The position numbers and the translations under genes are program-made. The notes under the pieces are model-generated. The model made no database searches and was not told the origin of the DNA. It saw only the letters and a list, made by a program, of their open reading frames with translations. A DNA stretch of 62,288 nucleotides. It comes from Dysosmobacter segnis. GTDB lineage: Bacteria; Bacillota; Clostridia; Oscillospirales; Oscillospiraceae. Of the stretch, positions 39,852 through 46,751 are shown in pieces (within the stretch, counting starts at the first letter, position 1; each line of letters opens with the position of its first letter). The DNA is taken from assembly GCF_014297285.1 (NCBI RefSeq), contig NZ_JACOQI010000018.1, positions 1 to 62,288 of the forward strand, in the 5' to 3' direction.

Positions 39852-40230
39852 TGTCTGCCGCCTCCAATTTCTCCGCCAGGTCCTCAATGGTGGCCGCTGC
39901 TTCCTCCAGTTCCGTGGCCAGGAGGTTCCGGCCAAAACGGTCCCGCTGGTGCAAGGCCTCCAGGCGGAGGTCTGCGGCCTGCCGCTTATATGGGTTCGTG
40001 CTGTCGGTCTTAACCGGTCCGCTGCCGGTGTATGCCCGTTTCAGCCACCAGGTAGGGCTATTCCGTTCAGCTTGGTGGGCGCAGTTTTCAGCGTCGCAGT
40101 TCTCCGCGTCGCAGCTGTCACAAAATACCCGGTGGAAATCGTCGTCCCACGGGCCGGACAGGATAGGGAGGGCGCCCAGGAAATCCCCCAGGGCCTCCGG
40201 GGAGGCCGTGATCCTTTCAAAGTTATTCAC
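39838..40230 (-). CDS. Hypothetical protein with duplicated Cys-Asp-Ala-Glu-Asn unit
   Basis: A 130-residue protein starting with GTG after GAGGAGG. It contains FCDSCDAENCDAENCAHQAE, in which CDAEN is a tandem duplication, giving four closely spaced cysteines, and a helical C-terminus (LATELEEAAATIEDLAEKLEA). A short DNA duplication is visible at about 40089-40110. Possible metal site; function unknown. Confidence 0.6.
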   Translation of the reverse strand: MNNFERITASPEALGDFLGALPILSGPWDDDFHRVFCDSCDAENCDAENCAHQAERNSPTWWLKRAYTGSGPVKTDSTNPYKRQAADLRLEALHQRDRFGRNLLATELEEAAATIEDLAEKLEAADNGES

Positions 40231-40814
40231 CGCCCGGCCTCCTCTTTGTGGAGGTCCACACCCTCCAGGGCGTTCCACACGGCCCGCTCCCATTCCTTTG
40301 CCCAGCCGGAACAGGCTTTCCGTACTGCGTTAATCACCACAGCCTCGCCGTCGGCCTCCCACAGCAGGCGATCCTTGTCGATCACGTCCGCGCCGATATG
40401 CTCCGCCGGATCCCGCTCGATCATGTCCACCAGGTACAGGGGAACGCCCCAGCAGGCACCGCCGCCAGGCGGCTGGTAAATCTGGAACCCCTGCATAATC
40501 ACCGGCACCATCGTGACCTCCTCGCCGCGGTCACCGCCGCGCCAGTGGTCCATATCGTCCGCCGCCGTTTCTCTCAAAACCAGCTGCGGCTCCGTGTCCT
40601 TAATGATCGACGTGGGCATATCTCGCTCTGGGATCATGCCCATGTGTTCCACGATGGTGGCCAGCACCTTGCGCGGCAGCAGGGCGCGGTTGGCCATGGC
40701 AAACCAGTGATCCGTGTAAATGGCCACGTCGTTGCCGGTGTTCAGGACGGTGTACCCGCCCGCTTTGTAGGCTCTTTTGATGGCGCGGATCAGCCCGCCC
40801 TCGTTAATCAGCAT
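40227..40814 (-). CDS. Hypothetical phage protein
   Basis: A 195-residue acidic protein starting MLINEGGLIRAIKRAYKAGG after AAAGGAGGG. It includes NTGNDVAIYTDHWFAMANRALLPRKVLATIVEHMGMIP and ends with a Trp-rich helix (SGWAKEWERAVWNALEG). No domain recognised. Confidence 0.6.
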   Translation of the reverse strand: MLINEGGLIRAIKRAYKAGGYTVLNTGNDVAIYTDHWFAMANRALLPRKVLATIVEHMGMIPERDMPTSIIKDTEPQLVLRETAADDMDHWRGGDRGEEVTMVPVIMQGFQIYQPPGGGACWGVPLYLVDMIERDPAEHIGADVIDKDRLLWEADGEAVVINAVRKACSGWAKEWERAVWNALEGVDLHKEEAGR

Positions 40815-40828
40815 TTGAAACCCTCCTT

Positions 40829-41116
40829 TTATATAAGGTGCGGCATAGGCACCGGCCTTTCCTCCTTGTCGGCCCTCCACACCTCTGCGTCCCGTATTTC
40901 TGTCCAGTCACAGCCCCATACCTCCGCCGCGTTCAGCAGGGCGGCAAAGTTGGAACCATGTGGCACCACGACGGTGCCATATTTCCGGCTTACCACTCTG
41001 GCGCAGCCGCTGGCCCGCCAGCGTTCCCGCCGTGCCCGCTCCGTCACAGACGTTTCATACTTGCGGGCGGCCTCGCGGGTTACACCCCGCCCCAGGCGTT
41101 CACCGTACATTCCCAT
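40829..41116 (-). CDS. Hypothetical basic protein
   Basis: A 95-residue protein, start MGMYGERLGRGVTREAA with GGAGG upstream. The middle (RKYGTVVVPHGSNFAALLNAAEVWGCDWTEI) is a small alpha/beta piece. Its first 37 bases overlap the end of the lytic transglycosylase gene, a long overlap for this operon. An alternative start lies two codons later. Confidence 0.55.
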   Translation of the reverse strand: MGMYGERLGRGVTREAARKYETSVTERARRERWRASGCARVVSRKYGTVVVPHGSNFAALLNAAEVWGCDWTEIRDAEVWRADKEERPVPMPHLI

Positions 41117-42006
41117 GTTTCCATGGCCTCCTTGACTGCCTTGGAGTAGTCGGTGGAGGTGATCCCGCTGTCCCATGCGCTTCTCGCGCCGCCCTCGCCC
41201 ATGTTGTAGGCCATGGCGGCCTTTTCGACGCTGCCATACTTGGCCAGATACAGGCCCAGCTTGTAGCAGCCGCCCGCGATATTCCCGGAGGCGGTGGTGG
41301 GATCCAGCCCCGTGGCCGCCTGGATTTCTGCGTGATAGGAACTGCCGGGGCCGGGGTTTAGCTGCATGATCCCCACCTCACCAGAGGCGCCCACGGCGTC
41401 CATGTCGAAATTGCTTTCCGTCTGTGCCACCGCCAGGGCCAGAGGATAGGGGCAGCCGTATTCCTCGCAGTACGTCCTCATGTAGTCCTGCCATTCGTAG
41501 GGCATAGGAACCGCCAGGGAGAAATAACCCTGCGCCAGCAGCGCCTCCTCGATCTTTTCCGTTTCCTGCGGGTCCTCCATGTATTCTTCCTCTGCCGCGG
41601 CGAACAGCAGTTCCGCGGGCAGGATTGCCGCCGGGGCCGCCGACGCTTCCGGCGCGGCAGGTTCCGCCGCCGGTTCCTCGCTGTACGCCTTGGCCACCAT
41701 GACCACGCAGACGGCAACGAACAGCGCCAGGGCGATAAAGGCCAGAACCTTATTGCGTCGGCGGGCTTTGCGCTCCCGCTCCGCCGCGCGGGCGGTTCTG
41801 CGCTCCTTGGCCGCCTTGATCTCCGCCGTGGCCTGTTTCAACTCACGGGCGGACACCGCCGCCCGGTAAACGGCCAGATCGTCCTCCACGGCAGAGATCC
41901 GCACCCCCTGGGTGGTCTGCTCGGTGGTGATGGCCGCCACGTCCTGCTCCAGCTTGTCCACGCGCCGCTCCATGCGGCGGGCGTATTTTTCGCCTTTCTG
42001 GCTCAT
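41080..42006 (-). CDS. Membrane-anchored lytic transglycosylase in the early region
   Basis: A 308-residue protein: coiled coil (RRMERRVDKLEQDVAAITTEQ; about 10-75), membrane helix (VLAFIALALFVAVCVVMVA, about 87-105), Ala/Pro/Glu linker, then an SLT domain with catalytic Glu197 in AVAQTESNFDMDAVG, GEVGIMQLNPG, and GNIAGGCYKLGLYLAKYGSVEKAAMAYNMGEGG. It would cut glycan strands outside the membrane. Being among replication genes and not lysis or tail genes, it may remodel the wall of the lysogen or help build an intracellular structure. Confidence 0.9.
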   Translation of the reverse strand: MSQKGEKYARRMERRVDKLEQDVAAITTEQTTQGVRISAVEDDLAVYRAAVSARELKQATAEIKAAKERRTARAAERERKARRRNKVLAFIALALFVAVCVVMVAKAYSEEPAAEPAAPEASAAPAAILPAELLFAAAEEEYMEDPQETEKIEEALLAQGYFSLAVPMPYEWQDYMRTYCEEYGCPYPLALAVAQTESNFDMDAVGASGEVGIMQLNPGPGSSYHAEIQAATGLDPTTASGNIAGGCYKLGLYLAKYGSVEKAAMAYNMGEGGARSAWDSGITSTDYSKAVKEAMETWECTVNAWGGV

Positions 42007-42182
42007 TTCTTCGTTACCTCCTTTTTTCTGGTGGCCCGCCCGGTCACCTCATAGGTGATACCGAACCGGCGGCGTCCGCACTCCGAACAGGTGATTTTCT
42101 CACACCTCTGCGCGACGGGTTTTACAGTCTTACCCCTGGCCGCCAAATCGACGGCGCAGGGCTTACATAACAGCTTTGTCAT
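42003..42182 (-). CDS. Small zinc-ribbon-like protein
   Basis: A 59-residue basic protein joined by ATGA overlaps to both neighbours, which strongly supports it. CKPC (6-9) and later CSEC (about 32-35), with an extra Cys at about 27, form a zinc-ribbon pattern; the tail is basic (RATRKKEVTKK). Nucleic-acid binding is likely. Below common length cutoffs. Confidence 0.75.
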   Translation of the reverse strand: MTKLLCKPCAVDLAARGKTVKPVAQRCEKITCSECGRRRFGITYEVTGRATRKKEVTKK

Positions 42183-42823
42183 TCGTCCGTGCCCCTTTCG
42201 TCAATATGGGCGGCGCACATATCAGCCTCATGCAGCCGCCACACCCATGGCGTTGCGTCCATGGCCGCGGACAGGTCCCGCAGGTCTGTGCGGGCCGCCG
42301 TGTCATAGGCTCCCATGTGCCAGCGGATTGCCAGGGCTTCGTGATCCTCCAGCCGGATAAACCGGGCGATCTGGTACAGGCTCTTTTCTCCGTGCCCCAG
42401 GGGGAGGGGATCCCGGAACGTATAACCCAGGTAGTCCTCCCACACACCCGTTTCCTGGTTCCTGCGGCGTTTTCTTTCAATGTGGTACACGCCTGCCTTG
42501 CACACGTCATGCAGCAGCCCCAGGATCGCCACGGTTTCCTCCTCCCGCTCGGAGATGGGGGCAGGCCCCAGCGCGTCCCTGGGCGTCAGGTCGCGGATCG
42601 TGATTTCCCGCAGACGACGGTAAACGTTCAGGCTGTGAATAACCAGGCCACCGGGGAAAGCGCCGTGGTGCTTGGCTCCCGCCGGGGCCTCGAAAAAATC
42701 CGTTTCATTCTCCAGGCGCTCCAGCAGTTCCTCCGCACCGTCGCGGTGGACGCTGGCCAGAAACAGATCCTTGAAATGTTGGGCCACGGTTTGCAACCCG
42801 TTTCTCTCTAAAAAATCAGACAT
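42179..42823 (-). CDS. HD-domain phosphohydrolase
   Basis: A 214-residue protein with HD-superfamily metal ligands: His in KHHGAFPGGLVIHSLNV and His-Asp in ILGLLHDVCKAG, further His in IRLEDHEALAIRWHMG and Asp in LHEADMCAAH. HD enzymes cleave nucleotide or phosphodiester bonds; in phages this type may act on dNTPs or signalling nucleotides. Substrate not predictable. Confidence 0.88.
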   Translation of the reverse strand: MSDFLERNGLQTVAQHFKDLFLASVHRDGAEELLERLENETDFFEAPAGAKHHGAFPGGLVIHSLNVYRRLREITIRDLTPRDALGPAPISEREEETVAILGLLHDVCKAGVYHIERKRRRNQETGVWEDYLGYTFRDPLPLGHGEKSLYQIARFIRLEDHEALAIRWHMGAYDTAARTDLRDLSAAMDATPWVWRLHEADMCAAHIDERGTDE

Positions 42824-42835
42824 TTGCCGTTCCTC

Positions 42836-43780
42836 CTACTTTAGTTTTTTGAATATTTCAGCGATAACGGCAGCCGTCCAGCCGTTCCCGATAGCCTTGA
42901 TCCGTTCGCCCTTTGTAGCGCCGCCCTTTTTGGTGTAGCCGTCCGGCAGGGTCTGCAGGCGTTCCAACTCCGTGACGGTGAAGCGGCGAACAATTCCATT
43001 TTTCAACACTTGGGCCTCGCAAGCACAGTCCAGCGTGTTGGATTTTCCTTTTATGACCCTGCCGCGCCGTGTTTTGGAGGTGGGGAAAGCCAGGTTTATC
43101 CCGTCGCCGTCCTCCGCCACGATATAACCCTGGCGGGTGGCTTGCTTTATTCGCACCTCTCCGTTTTCAGAGGTCACCAACTGCCTGGCTTTCTGCGATA
43201 TGGACGGATCGAAAAGCAGGCCGTTTTCAGCGATATATCCGCCGGTGTCAATATTTGGCTCCAGAATGTCACCCAGTTTTATGCGTCGGTCCTCCGGTGG
43301 CGTGACCCCCGGAATATTAGTCCAGTAGGTCCGCGGCCTGTTTTGGGCGGACACCAGGCTGCTGTTGATGTGTAGCGGCTGGACCCGCATGGTTTCCGTT
43401 ATGACGGCCTCCCATTCCTTTTTCATCTTGACGTTTTCAAGCATGAACAGCAGTCCCGGATTTCTCCCGCGCAGTTCTGCAACAATCCGTGAAAACTCAA
43501 AAAATAGGGCGCTGCGTGGGTCGTCAAAGTTCAGGTGCCGCCCAGCCCTGGAAAATCCCTGGCACGGGCTTCCGCCTATCACCAGGTCGATTTTGGGGAG
43601 GTCTGCCGCCTTTATGTGCTTCACGTCACCCAGTTGGACTATATCCGGCCAGTTCGCTGCAGAGATTTCCATGGGGGCGCGTTCGATTTCGCTTGCCATG
43701 TACCTGTCCACTTTTACCCCAGCCATTTCCAGCGCAAGCCGCCCGGTGCTAATACCGTCAAAAAGGCTCAACACGTTCAT
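42836..43780 (-). CDS. C5-cytosine DNA methyltransferase
   Basis: A 314-residue enzyme: SAM motif NVLSLFDGISTGRLALE (2-18), catalytic Cys73 in GGSPCQGFSRAGR, ENV in MLENVKMKK, QNRPRTYW, a short recognition domain and the C-terminal IKAIGNGWTAAVIAEIF. The start at MNVLSLF is preceded by GGAGG. Resembles small phage-borne Dcm or DNMT3-like enzymes. Second C5 enzyme of this phage. Confidence 0.93.
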   Translation of the reverse strand: MNVLSLFDGISTGRLALEMAGVKVDRYMASEIERAPMEISAANWPDIVQLGDVKHIKAADLPKIDLVIGGSPCQGFSRAGRHLNFDDPRSALFFEFSRIVAELRGRNPGLLFMLENVKMKKEWEAVITETMRVQPLHINSSLVSAQNRPRTYWTNIPGVTPPEDRRIKLGDILEPNIDTGGYIAENGLLFDPSISQKARQLVTSENGEVRIKQATRQGYIVAEDGDGINLAFPTSKTRRGRVIKGKSNTLDCACEAQVLKNGIVRRFTVTELERLQTLPDGYTKKGGATKGERIKAIGNGWTAAVIAEIFKKLK

Positions 43781-44096
43781 GTGTTGCCCGCCTCCTCTCC
43801 ATGGCGGTGGTGGCTTCCTCCACCATGCCGCGCTCCCGCAGGCCCTCAACGGAAAGGCGGTGCGCCTCATGGTACAGCTGCCCGCCCGCCGCGTCGTGCG
43901 TCGTGATCGTCAGGATCGGGCACCCCAGGGAGGAGGAAAGAAACGCTTTCGTGTGGCCGTCGTCCGTCGTCCATTCCAGCCAGTAGTCCGGGCGGCCATT
44001 CGCTTTCTGGAAATCCACGCGGCGCATACCCGGCAGGGGCTTGTATGTCGCCACCAGATTGTAAAGGCTGGTTTTGTTGGCTTTCAGCCTCAACAC
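43758..44096 (-). CDS. Hypothetical phage protein
   Basis: A 112-residue protein beginning with GTG after CGGAGG; the stop of the upstream gene overlaps its first codons (GTGTTGA). Contains YKPLPGMRRVDFQKANGRPDYWLEWTTDDG and CPILTITTHDAAGG. Small beta-rich fold. Its end overlaps the methyltransferase start. Confidence 0.6.
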   Translation of the reverse strand: MLRLKANKTSLYNLVATYKPLPGMRRVDFQKANGRPDYWLEWTTDDGHTKAFLSSSLGCPILTITTHDAAGGQLYHEAHRLSVEGLRERGMVEEATTAMERRRATHERVEPF

Positions 44097-44440
44097 GGGG
44101 CCACCTCCGTTCTGTACCACTCCAGGATCCGTTTGGCGTACTTCTTGCGGATCCGCTTCTTTTTTGTGTGGCGGTAGCGGTTATAAAGCGGGCGGTTGTC
44201 AACCGACGCCCAGCGCAGCGCCGTTTCCATTTCGTGCTGTGCCTCCACCTCCGCCGCCACCTTGCGGATCCATCTGCAGAAAGCGGGTGCCATGGCCTCA
44301 ATGGTCATAGCGATTTGCGCCCAGGCTTCGCCTATTTTCCGGCAGGCTTCCGTTGCCTGCTCTGCGCTTACGCCCAGTTCCTGCAATTCCGACTTGCTAT
44401 CGTGCAGAACCTCCGCCGCGGTCACGGTCTGTTCACCCAT
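44090..44440 (-). CDS. Hypothetical phage protein
   Basis: A 116-residue helical protein. The N-terminal half is acidic (VTAAEVLHDSKSELQELGVSAEQATEACRKIGEAW) and the C-terminal half is strongly basic (RYRHTKKKRIRKKYAKRILEWY), suggestive of nucleic-acid binding. The start follows GGAGGG with a 9-base gap. Confidence 0.6.
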   Translation of the reverse strand: MGEQTVTAAEVLHDSKSELQELGVSAEQATEACRKIGEAWAQIAMTIEAMAPAFCRWIRKVAAEVEAQHEMETALRWASVDNRPLYNRYRHTKKKRIRKKYAKRILEWYRTEVAPC

Positions 44441-44657
44441 TTGGAAAGCCCTCCCCATTCTCCCAGCCCAGCAGTATATGGTGGGCCAGGTCGTTCATAT
44501 CGCGCCGCGCTTCCTCCAGCGCCAGCAATTTGTGGTAGGAGATCCCGACGCCCTCCAGCTTGTCCCGGAAAGCCTTGGCCACTTTGACCGCCGCCGCGAT
44601 CTCCGCCCTGTCGTCCGCCACCTCCGCCGCGGAAATGGCTGTGCTTCTGTCGTCCAT
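44433..44657 (-). CDS. Hypothetical small protein
   Basis: A 74-residue acidic helical protein (MDDRSTAISAAEVADDRAEI, then KAFRDKLEGVGISYHKLLALEEARRDMN). Its stop overlaps the next start by 8 bases. No family recognised. Confidence 0.6.
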   Translation of the reverse strand: MDDRSTAISAAEVADDRAEIAAAVKVAKAFRDKLEGVGISYHKLLALEEARRDMNDLAHHILLGWENGEGFPNG

Positions 44658-44680
44658 GGCGTTCTCCTCTCGCGTCCGTA

Positions 44681-44932
44681 TCAGGTGCCCGCCTGCTGTG
44701 GCTTGCCTCTGCGTCGGAGGTTAGCCTGGAAACGGCGCTGCGCCAGTTCCGGGTCATAGACAGGGCGCTGGTTCCGGTCCAGCTTTTCACCGTCCTGGCC
44801 TCTCCGTAATTCTGCGTAGATCGTTTTTCTGGATTTCCCCAGGTGCGTGGCGATCTCCGCCACACTCGCGTAATTGCGCCACGCCTTGGCGATATACTCC
44901 CGTTCGGCGGGGCTAATGTATTTTTCGCTCAT
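44681..44932 (-). CDS. Helix-turn-helix protein, first early gene
   Basis: An 83-residue DNA-binding protein: ISPAEREYIAKAWRNYASVAEIATHLGKSRKTIYAELRRG is an HTH of the type found at the N-terminus of IS30-like transposases and in small phage regulators, then a basic tail. Being the first leftward early gene, just inside the right phage edge, it may act like Ner or Cro. Its likeness to the transposase N-terminus raises the possibility that both bind related sites. Confidence 0.78.
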   Translation of the reverse strand: MSEKYISPAEREYIAKAWRNYASVAEIATHLGKSRKTIYAELRRGQDGEKLDRNQRPVYDPELAQRRFQANLRRRGKPQQAGT

Positions 44933-44961
44933 GGCTTTTTCACCTCCGATTGCGACAAAAA

Positions 44962-45000
44962 AATAAGAGTAACAAGGGATTTCCCTTTGTTACTCTTATT
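44962..45000 (-). promoter_or_regulatory. Large palindrome at the right phage edge
   Basis: AATAAGAGTAACAA (44962-44975) and TTGTTACTCTTATT (44987-45000) are perfect 14-bp arms, extended by GGG/CCC, with a short loop. Read leftward it is followed by TTTTTTT and would terminate transcripts entering the phage from the right. Its right arm overlaps the candidate terminal repeat and its left arm repeats the same GTAACAA core, so it may also be a paired transposase site or an early operator. Confidence 0.65.
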
Positions 45001-45004
45001 GATA
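44980..45004 (-). repeat. Candidate right terminal inverted repeat of the prophage
   Basis: Its reverse complement (TATCAATAAGAGTAACAAAG then GGAAA) matches the left edge at 2340-2368 except for four mismatches and a 4-nt gap. It lies between the first early gene and the SCIFF promoter, the expected place for a terminus. AAATG precedes the match on both sides, so the exact end is not fixed. Confidence 0.45.
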
Positions 45005-45038
45005 GCATTTTCGATTCGTGGCAAATTGCTGGAATATC

Positions 45039-45067
45039 TTGACTTTATGCGGATGATATGCTAAAAT
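45039..45067 (+). promoter_or_regulatory. Promoter of the SCIFF operon
   Basis: TTGACT (45039-45044), 17-bp spacer and TAAAAT (45062-45067) with TG one base before it. Predicted start near 45074 gives a leader of about 70 nt. Confidence 0.75.
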
Positions 45068-45146
45068 TTTTCCGGTTTTTAGGTGACTGTCTGCGGGTAG
45101 TCCGCCGGGAAATCCATTAGAATTTAACAGATCGGAGATACATATT

Positions 45147-45293
45147 ATGGAAAGAATCAAGACTCTCGAGACTCGTAGCCTGTGCGACAGCGCCAAGAAC
45201 GGCGGCTGCGGTGAGTGCCAGACTTCCTGCCAGTCTGCCTGCAAGACCAGCTGCGGCGTGGCAAACCAGAAGTGCGAGAACACCAACAAGTAA
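45147..45293 (+). CDS. SCIFF six-cysteine RiPP precursor
   Basis: A 48-residue peptide. The leader MERIKTLETRSLCDSAKNGG is followed by the hallmark core GECQTSCQSACKTSC and NQKCEN. The family (six cysteines in forty-five residues) is near-universal in Clostridia; its cysteines are linked by thioether bonds placed by the adjacent radical-SAM maturase (ranthipeptide class). This copy has an extra Cys in the leader region. Role of the mature peptide is unsettled; quorum-like signalling has been proposed in some clostridia. Confidence 0.95.
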   Translation: MERIKTLETRSLCDSAKNGGCGECQTSCQSACKTSCGVANQKCENTNK

Positions 45294-45315
45294 TCAATCG
45301 CAATTTTCAAAAAGC

Positions 45316-45344
45316 TGCCGCCTGTTCAGGCGGCACTTTTTCTG
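45316..45344 (+). terminator. Partial terminator between precursor and maturase
   Basis: TGCCGCCTG TT CAGGCGGCA then CTTTTTCTG. Lying between the precursor and the enzyme gene, it should cause more precursor mRNA than enzyme mRNA, with read-through for the rest. Confidence 0.75.
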
Positions 45345-45362
45345 TACGAGGAGAACGGAAGA

Positions 45363-46751
45363 ATGGTACATCAGTATCAACTGAACGGCTACAACATCGT
45401 GCTGGACACCTGCTCCGGTGCCATTCATGTAGTGGATGAGGTAGCCTATGACATCATTGCGCTTTACCCGGATCACACGGCGGATGAGATCGTAACGGCA
45501 ATGATGGGAAAATACGGCGCACGCGAGGATGTGACGGAGAAGGATCTGCGGGACTGCATTGATGACGTGGAGGCGCTGAAGCAGGCCGGGAAACTCTATA
45601 CCCCCGACACCTTCGCGGACATGGCCGGCACGTTCAAGGAGCGCTCCGGCGATGTGGTGAAGGCGCTGTGCCTGCATGTGGCGCACACCTGCAACCTGAA
45701 CTGTTCCTACTGCTTTGCCAGCCAGGGAAAATACCATGGAGACCGTGCGCTGATGAGCTTCGAGGTGGGTAAGCAGGCGCTGGACTTCCTGATGGATCAC
45801 TCCGGCAGCCGCACCAATCTGGAGGTGGACTTCTTCGGCGGTGAGCCGCTGATGAACTGGGACGTGGTGAAGCAGTTGGTGGAGTATGCCCGCAGTGTGG
45901 AAAAGGAGCGGGGCAAAAATTTCCGCTTTACGCTGACCACAAACGGTATGCTCATCGACGATGACGTGATCGACTTCGCCAACCGGGAAATGAGCAATGT
46001 GGTGCTGTCGCTAGATGGCCGCAAGGAAATCCATGACCGGCTGCGGGTGGACTATGCAGGCAATGGCAGCTACGAGCGCATCGTGCCCAAGTTCCAGAAG
46101 CTGGTAGAGGCCAGAGGCAACAAGAACTATTATATGCGCGGCACCTTTACCCATGCCAATCCGGACTTTACGAAGGACCTGTTCCACATGGCGGATCTGG
46201 GCTTCACGGAGTTGAGCATGGAGCCGGTGGTGTGCGCGCCGGAGGACCCCGCCGCACTGACAGCGGAGGATCTGGAGATCGTGAAGGACCAGTACGAGCT
46301 GCTGGCCAAGGATATGCTGCGTCGGGAAAAGGAAGGCAAGCCCATCACCTTCTATCACTACATGCTGGATCTGACGGGCGGCCCCTGCATTTACAAGCGG
46401 ATCTCCGGCTGCGGCTCCGGCACGGAGTATATGGCTGTGACCCCTTGGGGAGACCTGTATCCCTGCCATCAGTTCGTGGGTGAGGAAGCCTACAAGCTGG
46501 GCGACATCTGGAACGGCGTGACCAATACGGCCCTGCGGGAGGAATTCCGTTCCTGCAACGCCTACGCCCGGCCTGAGTGCAATGACTGCTGGGCGAGATT
46601 CTACTGCTCCGGCGGCTGCGCGGCCAACGCCTTCCACGCCACGGGTTCTATCCGCGGCGTTTACGAGGCAGGCTGCGAATTGTTCCGCAAGCGTATTGAA
46701 TGTGCAATCATGATGAAGGTGGCGGAAGATTCTGCCAAGGCCAACGGCTGA
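45363..46751 (+). CDS. SCIFF radical-SAM maturase
   Basis: A 462-residue radical-SAM/SPASM enzyme that forms thioether cross-links in the SCIFF peptide. The N-terminal 90 residues are a RiPP-recognition domain (VHQYQLNGYNIVLDTCSGAIHVVD; EDVTEKDLRDCIDDVEAL). The cluster motif CNLNCSYC (Cys110, 114, 117) lies in LHVAHTCNLNCSYCFAS. The SPASM part holds two auxiliary-cluster cysteine sets (GCGSGTEYMAVTPWGDLYPCHQF; CNDCWARFYCSGGCAANAF). AGGAG precedes the ATG. Confidence 0.96.
   Translation: MVHQYQLNGYNIVLDTCSGAIHVVDEVAYDIIALYPDHTADEIVTAMMGKYGAREDVTEKDLRDCIDDVEALKQAGKLYTPDTFADMAGTFKERSGDVVKALCLHVAHTCNLNCSYCFASQGKYHGDRALMSFEVGKQALDFLMDHSGSRTNLEVDFFGGEPLMNWDVVKQLVEYARSVEKERGKNFRFTLTTNGMLIDDDVIDFANREMSNVVLSLDGRKEIHDRLRVDYAGNGSYERIVPKFQKLVEARGNKNYYMRGTFTHANPDFTKDLFHMADLGFTELSMEPVVCAPEDPAALTAEDLEIVKDQYELLAKDMLRREKEGKPITFYHYMLDLTGGPCIYKRISGCGSGTEYMAVTPWGDLYPCHQFVGEEAYKLGDIWNGVTNTALREEFRSCNAYARPECNDCWARFYCSGGCAANAFHATGSIRGVYEAGCELFRKRIECAIMMKVAEDSAKANG

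Larger units (their letters stand above)
2340..45004. mobile_element. Prophage with P2-like contractile tail, DGR and IS30-type transposase
   Basis: The block holds a full set of head, tail, baseplate, lysis, replication and lysogeny genes, almost all leftward, bounded on the left by a transposase and a broken chromosomal gene and on the right by the promoter of the SCIFF operon. Tail genes resemble phage P2 (gpI, J, W, V, U, D, X, E+E', sheath, tube), while portal, terminase and protease are lambda/HK97-like. No tyrosine or serine integrase lies inside the block. The boundaries are inferred from imperfect inverted repeats at both edges and are less certain than the gene content. Confidence 0.7.
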
